In this document: piece by piece, positions 57,177 through 64,000 of the stretch | Layout: every line of letters starts with the position of its first letter | Numbering within the stretch: position 1 is the stretch's first letter | Assembly (NCBI GenBank): GCA_905160935.1 | Contig: CAJHZI010000276.1 | Span: 1,021,001 to 1,085,000 of the forward strand | Length of the DNA stretch: 64,000 bases | Direction: 5' to 3' | Source of the DNA: Enchytraeus crypticus | Lineage: Eukaryota > Annelida > Clitellata > Enchytraeida > Enchytraeidae | Program-made: the position numbers and the translations under genes | Notes under the pieces: model-generated | The model's database searches: none | Told to the model about the DNA's origin: nothing | Seen by the model: the letters and a program-made list of their open reading frames with translations, nothing else

Positions 57177-58010
57177 GATGATGTCCGGTACGTCCCCCAA
57201 AAATGGGACTTAGAATTCAATATGGACAAGTGTAAGGTAATTGACTTTGGTAGAATAATCCTAATAAAGAATGTGTTGTAAATAATGACTTCGTCACTGG
57301 CTCCGGCTGGATCCATTGGCGAAGTCGGTAAGATACTCGATCGCGGACCAGTATGTGCGGGGTTCAAATCCTGGGCTCGCCCGTCACTGATATCGCTTTC
57401 GAGTGAGGAAACTACGTTAACATTATATTTTTTAATAAGATACCGCAGGTAGTGTGGCTCAGCATCCAATGGGACCGTAGTACTAATAAAGAAAACATTC
57501 CAAAGTAGAGACAAAGGCTTTGTTTTAAGATTGCATATATCTTTGATTTGACTTCATCTGGAGTATTTTATGTCAGTGTGGACACCACATTACAGGAATG
57601 CTATTTAGATTATTGTAGCAGTGCAAAAACCAGCATCAAGAACTATTAGAGAATTCAAAGCATTAACGTATGAGGAGGAGCTAAGGGCAGATCAACTGAC
57701 AACTCTAGAAACCAGGAGAATTAGAGGTTAACAAAATAATGCATTGGCTTACCGAATTAAGAACAATAATTTGTTTAAATTTCTCCAATATTCGTTTAAG
57801 AGGTACTAGCTAGAAGTTGTTTAAGCCTAGTGTAAGGACAGACTAAGGACAGTTTTTTTTCTCATAGGGTGATTGATAGGTGAAACTCTTTAAGTGAGGA
57901 GGTTGTGAATGCGGTGTCGGTGAATAGTCTTAAAAACAAGCTTGATGTTATAATCATGTATGATTGGGGATTGAGAGAAGCCCTTGGCTTTCTTCCCTTT
58001 TTCCTGCTAC
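57177..58010 (+). pseudogene. CR1/Rex-group LINE RT C-terminal fragment, split by a SINE
   Basis: Left part: VPQKWDLEFNMDKCKVIDFG (57190-57250), the usual KWxMxFNxxKCKV phrase. Right part, after the SINE: HLEYFMSVWTPH (about 57545), QKPASRTIREFKALTYEEEL (57630-57680), LTTLETRRIRG, YRIKNNN (57750) and DRWNSLSEEVVNAVSVNSLK-like reading at 57870-57940. It has several stops and is not functional. Confidence 0.83.
57305..57424 (+). mobile_element. tRNA-derived SINE inserted in the LINE
   Basis: GGCTGGATCCATTGGCGAAG, TCGGTAAGATACTCGATCGC, GGGTTCAAATCC, GGGCTCGCCCGTCACTGATA and the tail GTGAGGAAACTACGTTAAC. LINE reading is interrupted exactly here. Confidence 0.9.
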
Positions 58011-58679
58011 CTAACTTTGAAGAAGGATTGGAATAACGAATGATGGTAGCAGTTCCGGAAAATTCTGGTAAATCAAATGTTGCATTCATCCCCAAAGATC
58101 TGGAAAAAAACCTTGCAGTATAACTTAGCGAGTGTGAGAATGCAATATTTTTCAAAATATATCATGCAATTTGCTTCGTCATTTAAAAGTAGGCCTTTAC
58201 TTATTTTCTTGTTAATTATCTACATGTAGGGCTATCTCCCATGAATTGTGATATCTAGTTCCAAGCGGAATCTGATGACAATAGAGGATTAAATTATACG
58301 TGTAAGTATTTAAGGTAAGATAGTAGTATTATTGAAGAATCATATAGTGTAGGAACACTCTTCAACGCCGATGAGTTATCTCGACACGACAGATACATAT
58401 GTTGAGGATTTGTCCAAGTCTCGAGCTGAATAAGAATAGGACTACCTTATTTGATACCGACTGAAAGCGTTAGACTATTGCAGGCAATGCTGTACTAACT
58501 GACCATGGTAATACAATGCACTGGATTTGTTCATGTAGTCAAAAAGTAATCCTCATGACTATCGTTATGGCAGGTAAGAGAACTTTTTATTAAGCAGGTT
58601 GTCTACGTGTATTCATGTGGACAACCATACTCTCTGTTATATTTTATGCATACGCTTATACATAAAATTGTATATACAG

Positions 58680-58683
<4 letters not shown>
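58011..58683. other. Unassigned DNA
   Basis: Nothing recognised. Confidence 0.4.

Positions 58684-58722
<39 letters not shown>
58684..58722. repeat. (TA)n microsatellite
   Basis: A TA run directly to the left of an RTE tail. Confidence 0.95.
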
Positions 58723-58725
<3 letters not shown>

Positions 58726-58734
58726 GGAGCCTAT

Positions 58735-59275
58735 TTTTTTTCTTTTTCTCAGTGCACTGCCTACAGGCAGGTCCATGATATATAACGCATCCACGATTCT
58801 CTGTCTTCCGCTTTCCTCTTCACTTTCACATATGAGTGAATCTTTAAATCATCTAAATTAAATTGAATCTATCTATCATTCCTAATATCGGCCTGCCTCT
58901 GCCTCTATTTCCTTTCATTCTGCTTTCTCTTACCTTTTTAGTAGACTTTGCCCCCTTAGAATGTGTCCTATCCAACTCTTCTTCCTATTTCTTAACACAT
59001 TTATCATCTCTCCATCTGAACCAACTCTCTCCAGAACTTAGTAATTTGTAACCTTTTGAGTCTAACTAATTTTTTCCATTCTTCTCAATATCAACATTTC
59101 CAATGCATCTAGTTCCTTCCTTAAGGTCCATGTTTCACAGCATATAATAGCGTGGTCCAAACCAAGGTTTTGCTCTATCTATATCGTATGTCTTTGTGTC
59201 TTTGTATCACTATTATATATCGTTGTGTCTTTCTTTAGACTTTTGGTTAAAAGTTCTTTCCTATTAACAGAAGTC
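58735..59275 (-). mobile_element. RTE-like LINE 3' tail
   Basis: Antisense 3' end (complement of CAGTGCACTGAGAAAAAG and of GGACCTGCCTGTAGGC), then antisense coding for the RGRPRL, WIGHIL and ERVGS phrases, and the region before them to about 59275. It closely parallels 21031-21556. Confidence 0.9.
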
Positions 59276-59379
59276 TAAAAAGTCACAAAGATTAAGATAT
59301 ATACTAATAAATATTTATAACATACCTATCATTCAATATTTTACTTTAAACTATATAATTATGGTATTCGTGGAATTTC
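59276..59379. other. Unassigned junction DNA
   Basis: AT-rich; it may begin the following LINE. Confidence 0.3.
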
Positions 59380-60420
59380 TTATAACTAGCTTAATTCATA
59401 TTTGTCTAATAGACGTCAATATTCTGTAGTCCAATTGGTGATAACGCCTCTAACATAAAACCGATTACGATTGGTGTTCCGCAAGGGTCAATTCTAGGCC
59501 CCTTATTATTTGTAATCTATATAAATGATATTAAATATGCTGGTTCTAATGCCTCATTAAAATTATTTGCCGATGACTCTAACTTATTTTTATGTAGTAA
59601 TAATCTAATTGATCTATTCCAAGAGGCTAACTTATCTTTCTACTAGATCAATATATGGTTCCTAAGCAATAAACTTAATGTGAACTGCTCAAACTCTGCC
59701 TTCATTATATTTTCCCAAACAGGGATGATGAGCAATCTTTAATTGATAATGATTTGTGCTTAAAGATGAATGGTGGCGTAATTAACAGAGTTTATGTTAC
59801 CAATTTCCTTGGTGTATTAGTTGATGTTAAATTATCCTTTAGACATCATATTAATTCTCTAGTATGTAAAATAAATAGTCGTAATGGAATATTTTATAGA
59901 CATAGAAAATATATACCCCAAAAATGTTGCAAAGATTTTTACTTTGCTCTGGTTTATTCGCGCATTTAGTATAAATTAGAAATTTATGATCATACTACGT
60001 TAAGTTCTCTACTGCCACTACATTATTCATGTAATAGAGTTTTACGAACGCTACAATGTCAACTTTGATCTTAAAATATTAAACAAACTTTATCTTAATT
60101 ACAAGTCTTTGCCAATTTTTCAACTTCATGAACTCTTTATTGGTAAATTTGTTTATAAAGGTATCTATTCTCATGGTGTAATGTCCACAGCGGTGCGTGA
60201 TCATTTTAATTCTTCACTTGCTACTCGTTTTTATATTGCCAGATTAGCCAATGCTAATTACTTATTTACTATTAACAATTCATTTGGTTACAAATCCTTT
60301 AGATATTATTGCTTTTCGGTCTGGAACAATATTCCTTTTACCATTGGCAAAGTCCAGTCTTTTAATCTTTTTATAAAACAATATAAAGACTTTTTGTACA
60401 CAACTTTCTAATTAACTTCA
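59380..60420 (+). pseudogene. CR1/Jockey-group LINE RT, 3' half
   Basis: Reading: [20 protein letters not shown] (59477-59535), [17 protein letters not shown] (59557-59607, intact catalytic FADD), NIWFLSNKLNVNCSN, NRVYVTNFLGVLVDVKLSF (59779-59840), then after several frame changes a clean 100-codon end (60109-60411) with YKGIYSHGVM, SFGYKSFRYYCFSVWNNIP and YKDFLYTTF. The 3' half is among the better preserved LINEs here, yet stops and frameshifts remain (about 59640, 59740, 59970). Confidence 0.88.
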
Positions 60421-60695
60421 CCTATGGATTTGCTTACTATTTTTACCACTTACTTCTATTTTGATCATTTAACCGTATTTTCCAGTAACAACTTTATGAT
60501 AATCTACTGTGTTGTAATCTGCATTAATTGGCGTATTATTATGAGTTGTTGTCTGTGTATGTTTGCTTATGATTGTGAGCTGTCAACTAGATAGAATTAA
60601 TTTATCCTCTTTGATGACCCATTGGTATGTGCAATTTTGTATTTCGTGCTTTGATGATAAAACATGTCATTAAACACAGTTCTCTCTCTCTCTCT
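60421..60695 (+). other. Probable 3' UTR of the LINE
   Basis: An AT-rich stretch after the stop, ending ATGTCATTAAACACAG and a short (CT)n run at 60680-60699. Confidence 0.5.
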
Positions 60696-60794
60696 CTCAT
60701 TCAGTAATGGTATACAATATATATCATTGTATATAGGTCTAAACAATTATATATAATATACATACATGTGTGTATATGTATACATTTATATGCA

Positions 60795-60796
<2 letters not shown>

Positions 60797-60833
<37 letters not shown>
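60797..60833. repeat. (TA)n microsatellite with TG-rich flank
   Basis: A TA run followed by TGTGTATG-rich sequence to about 60930. Confidence 0.95.
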
Positions 60834-60836
<3 letters not shown>

Positions 60837-61189
60837 ATCTATGTGTATGTGTGTATATATATTATACACACATGCACATGTAGTGTATGCGTATGTGATT
60901 ACATGTGTATGTGTGTGTGAATGTGTGCGTAAGAGATGTACTGATGGTATCTCCTACATGTCCTTGTGTAGCTACAATTTTCACTTAACTCAAATTCACT
61001 ACAGGTTGAATTCAGGCTGAATTCAGAGCTTCGATGCAAATTTTTAACAACTAGGTTTTTAATATGCTAAAAAAAGTTAACACGCATTATAGTGAAATGA
61101 TCAACTATGTTGATATCTATCACTTTTTATACCACATGTTTAAACCGTTAGGCAATTTAGACCATTTTCCGTATAACCAATCCAGTTAA

Positions 61190-61260
61190 TGTCCGAGATA
61201 TCACTCTCTGATCAGCGTGGCTGGGATTCGAACCCACGACAGTTCAATTCACCTTTGGAT
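61190..61260 (-). mobile_element. tRNA-like sequence, probably a SINE head
   Basis: The minus strand has CTGTCGTGGGTTCGAATCCC, a perfect B box, then AGCCACGCTGATCAGAGAG. An A-box-like TGGCAGATCCAAAGG lies about 25 nt before. The sequence does not fold into a full cloverleaf by eye, and its tail (GTGATATCTCGGAC) suggests a SINE of another family. Confidence 0.55.
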
Positions 61261-61329
61261 CTGCCATTTAAAACTTCATGAAATTACCCCTACTCTTTTA
61301 ATACATTCTAAAAAAAGTTGAAAGATCAT

Positions 61330-61720
61330 GTCTCCTTCAGGCACTAGCAAGTGGCAGGTTCAAGGTACATATTCATACTCAAAGTCTGCTTTTTCTCTCC
61401 ACAAGAGCACTCCTTAGATCAACAAATTAATCCCTTCACAATGTCTATGCCTTATCCATACCCTATGTAGCCTATAGCTTGAGAAAGGAATGGCTCATGA
61501 GGTGCTTTCCCATTGCCTTCCTCTGTTAGATGAATTAAATACCTTTTAATCCTGGGGGGAAATATTTCATTGTGAGGTGGGTTTCCTCTTGATATCCTCA
61601 GCTCCTGCCTTAGTCACCTCTTACGTATATGCAGCGGATTGTTTGCGGTTGCCCTATTCTGCAGTGGTCCAACCACACCCGAGCATAACACGGGGGAAAT
61701 ATGGGATATCGTAACTCTAA
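61330..61720 (-). mobile_element. Dispersed retroposon, related to the GAT-tailed family
   Basis: It has the body CAAAGTCTGCTTTTTCTC, TAATCCCTTCACAATG, CTATAGCTTGAGAAAGG, a block GAGGTGGGTTTCC and then, in antisense, the head remnant around TCACCTCTTACGTATATGC, CGGTTGCCCTATTCTGCAG. The same order is found at 61790-62075 and 49676-49945. Confidence 0.65.
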
Positions 61721-61789
61721 ATTAATAAAATCTCTCTCTGCGTTTCTCCGTTTCATTAATGTTATGCCAAGTGGTAGTTCGTGGTATAC

Positions 61790-62075
61790 TTTCTTCATCA
61801 AAGTCTGCTTTCACGCTCAAAGGTAACACTCCGTTGACTTGCAAGTAGGTCTATAAGCTTAATCATATCGCCTCTCGCTGATGTGATTAGGCTTATAGTT
61901 CTAATTGATAAGCCTATTTCTAACCACAATGTAGTCTTTAGCATGAGGAAATATGGCTTCTGAGGTGATTTCTCTTATCTTTCTCATTTATTGCTTAGAG
62001 TCGTTTATTACGGCAAGAGCAATTTACGGTTGATCTATTCTTTAGCATCCCGGGTACAGCATGGATATATATTTT
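61790..62075 (-). mobile_element. Dispersed retroposon, second copy in tandem
   Basis: CAAAGTCTGCTTTCACGCTC, ATGAGGAAATATGGCTTCTG, GAGGTGATTTCTC, TTTATTACGGCAAGAGC and TTACGGTTGATCTATTC follow the same order as 61330-61720. Confidence 0.65.
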
Positions 62076-62138
62076 GTTAAAGAAATTTTATTACCGAATC
62101 ATAAGGAACTAATTTGTTATACTTATATAGGTCCTACC

Positions 62139-62165
62139 TTATATATATATATATATAGGTCTATA

Positions 62166-62220
<55 letters not shown>
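62139..62220. repeat. (TA)n microsatellites
   Basis: Two TA runs separated by GGTCTATAATT. Confidence 0.95.
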
Positions 62221-62225
<5 letters not shown>

Positions 62226-62269
62226 CATATACATATAGGTATATATATGTACACATAAACTTCGCCAAA

Positions 62270-62391
62270 GGCTGGAGCCAGTGGCGAAGTCGGTAAGATA
62301 CTCGACCGCGGATCAGTAGGTGCGTGATTCAAATCCAGGGCTCACCTGTCACTGACATCGCTTTCGAGTAAGGAAACTGACGTTAACCTTA
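62270..62391 (+). mobile_element. tRNA-derived SINE
   Basis: GGCTGGAGCCAGTGGCGAAG, TCGGTAAGATACTCGACCGC, GATTCAAATCC (B box), CTGTCACTGACATCGC and the tail AAGGAAACTGACGTTAACC. It joins directly to a TGTCAGGGAA sequence at 62393. Confidence 0.9.
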
Positions 62392-62392
62392 G

Positions 62393-62440
62393 TGTCAGGG
62401 AAGGGTTCTAAGGGCGAACCCTAGCCTGGACCAGGTTCAT
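62393..62440 (+). mobile_element. LTR-like terminal fragment
   Basis: TGTCAGGGAAGGGTTCTAAG, then CGAACCC and CTGGACCAGG, resembling 30891-30940 (TGTCAGGGAACGGTTCTTAC, GAACC, CTGGATCAGG). The right end was not found. Confidence 0.5.
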
Positions 62441-62584
62441 TAATTCTAAAACGTTAAACCTAAAAATAATGATCTATAATAGTAGATGACTACTTCTCAT
62501 TTGCAATTGCTAATTACAGTTTTATTTATAACAGACACATAGGTAATGTATTATGAATGAAGTGTATTTAGTTCACTTCAATTA

Positions 62585-64000
62585 TAGGGTGTCGCATAAG
62601 TTCGTATACCGTTTTCAAATTGCAGTAATTCGGCTAGTAAAGGTCGCATGTTCATAAAATTTCGTATTCGTGTATAATAGATGTGAATTAGATGTTGGTG
62701 CAAGTTTATTTTCATTAGACCTGGAAATGACGTCACACGGCGCTGTCGCGCAATGTGACCCATTTTCTGACTGGCGCAGCTAGAGACACGCTGTGGCTGC
62801 ATGCAGCGCGTGCCTGGAAATTACCTGATGTTGTCGTCCAGGACCGCAGTCAAGGCTAATCAACGTGTCAATGTTATTGTTCGATGAGGCCGCGTATAAT
62901 TTATAATATGGATAAAATTAAAATAATACAATTACGTGCACAGGCAGTAGTATTGGCTAAAGAAGGATATTCGCATAAATGTATTGCACAAAAGTTAAAT
63001 CGGAGTAAGTGTTGGGTTACGAAGTGGGTAGGTCGAAGCAAATTTGACGAAAAACTAGTGGATATGAAACGTAGTGGACGTCCGAAGATACTGTCTAATA
63101 CAGCCAAGCGTCTCATCCAATCCGCACAATACAGACGTGGACAGAGTTTGCGCCGTATTTCAAATCAACTGAAAATTCGTAATGAACGTGCTTCTAAGGA
63201 CACAATTCGCAGATACATGGTTAATGACCTGAAGTGAAAGAACTGGCGTCGCAAAAAAATTCCACTGTTGACTGATGCTCACAAGGTGAAACGTATTAAG
63301 TTTGCGCGTGATCATCGTAATTGGACTGTTCAGGATTGGTCAAATGTTCTGTTTACTGACGAGTCACCCTTCAAAGTGTTTTACATACCCAATCCCAAGA
63401 ACGACACTGTGTGGGGATCACAGGAGAGTAATGTTCCTCCCGCTGCTCAAATGAAGTTCAGTCCCTCGGTTATGGTTTGGGGCGGAATGACTGCACACGG
63501 ATTAACGAGTCTGCACTTCATTCCGAACGGTACACGACTTAACTCGGATTATTACATTGTAAACATACTGGATAAACTCGTCAAGCCAGCGTTTCAAAGA
63601 ATCGTAACCGGCGGCAACGTTACTCGAGTAAAGCTGTTCAATGACAATGACCTTGGCATCTTTCAACAGGATGGTGCAAGATGTCATACATCAGCCAAAA
63701 CAACAAGATGGTTGAAGACAACATTCCATCGTACATTAAGCCGAAGGACTGGCCACCGAACTCTCCAGACCTTTCTCCTATCGAGAACCTGTGGAGTATT
63801 CTGTCGTTTAGTGTCTACCGCGATCCAGAGCCCACGAATGTTGTGCAGCTGAAACGTCGTCTACAACAAGCTTGGAGATCAGTGAAAGTGGAAATACTTC
63901 AGACATTAATCAAATCTATGCCGGATAGAATACTCGCTGTCATTAAGCAAAAAGGAAATACTATAAAATATTAGTTTTTGCGAAAATGTGACGTCATTCA
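62585..64000 (+). mobile_element. Tc1/mariner-type DNA transposon, DD37E, cut by the window end
   Basis: The left end is near 62585: TATAGGGTGTCGCATAAGTTCG, a typical Tc1/mariner-like terminus after TA. One transposase gene follows. The 3' end lies beyond 64000, so the right inverted repeat cannot be seen. Compared with the LINEs it is well preserved. Confidence 0.88.
62884..63974 (+). pseudogene. Tc1/mariner transposase with one stop and one frameshift
   Basis: It would cut and join the element at TA sites. The N-terminus holds helix-turn-helix DNA-binding regions (AKEGYSHKCIAQKLNRSKCW; RRISNQLKIRNERASKDTIR). The catalytic domain has LFTDESPF (first Asp, 63358-63360), GIFQQDGARCHTS (second Asp, 63670-63672) and SPDLSPIENLW (Glu, 63783-63785). 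A TGA at 63235-63237 interrupts an otherwise continuous frame, and a one-base loss near 63715 shifts it. Allowing for that base, 37 residues separate the second Asp from Glu, the DD37E arrangement, versus 34 in classical Tc1. Start: ATG at 62884, or the in-frame ATG at 62908, which gives the more usual N-terminus. With two lesions it is probably inactive. Confidence 0.9.

Noticed and set aside
57143-57514. 123-codon minus-strand frame
   Set aside because: It runs across an L2 tail, a LINE and a SINE, all on known other readings; a chance frame.
1393-61000. LINE fragments as candidate functional host genes or bacterial retron/group II-type RTs
   Set aside because: Motifs, truncations and frameshifts are those of animal non-LTR retrotransposons; no intron RNA, msr/msd or neighbouring effector gene is visible.
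6555-62220. Long TA runs as origins or promoters
   Set aside because: They are simple microsatellites without associated motifs; nothing supports a regulatory role.

Overview
The window looks like repeat-rich, AT-rich intergenic DNA from an invertebrate animal. It has no operons, no dense coding and no intact host gene. Almost every recognisable protein trace is a decayed transposable element. There are non-LTR retrotransposons of at least four or five lineages, tRNA-derived SINEs, a solo LTR, two hAT-like non-autonomous elements and a Tc1/mariner-type transposon. The only host-type coding trace is one immunoglobulin-domain exon of LRIG type. A bilaterian host fits that exon and this mix of elements, but I cannot name the species.

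Layout. 1-5 kb: two RTE-like LINE copies in tandem on the plus strand, then an antisense LINE C-terminus. 5-10 kb: mostly anonymous, with an exact 133-bp duplication, long AT arrays and a 51-nt-arm foldback. 10.2-11.2 kb: SINEs and the broken LRIG-type exon. 11.5-18.5 kb: retroposon tails, a TIR element with 165-bp inverted repeats, 3' ends of a restriction-like-endonuclease (RLE) LINE, and two further LINE remnants. 18.8-20.4 kb: hAT-like copy 1. 20.7-22.2 kb: a 340-bp tandem repeat split by an RTE tail. 22.5-30.1 kb: a SINE, a long RLE-LINE copy, and an L2-like LINE with an inverted 5' piece, itself interrupted by a solo LTR. 30-38 kb: anonymous DNA with CR1/L2-type remnants. 38.9-42.5 kb: an antisense LINE split by hAT-like copy 2. 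44-48 kb: an endonuclease fragment, a GATA/GGTA array, an antisense RT and a LINE C-terminus. 49-62 kb: dispersed retroposons, two more LINEs, SINEs. 62.6-64 kb: a DD37E Tc1/mariner transposase with two lesions, cut by the window edge.

How the parts relate. The elements are nested, and several insertions keep target-site duplications (TSDs): 8 bp for the hAT-like elements, 5 bp for the LTR, 8 bp for an RTE tail. Several microsatellites are the 3' tails of retroposons: (GA)n from the RTE-like LINE, (GAT)n from a second family and (ATT)n from the L2-like LINE. The SINE shares a 3' end motif with L2-like LINE tails, consistent with borrowed retrotransposition machinery. Three RLE-LINE copies all abut ATT/TAA microsatellites, which suggests a target preference. 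All calls come from reading the sequence; no database search was run.
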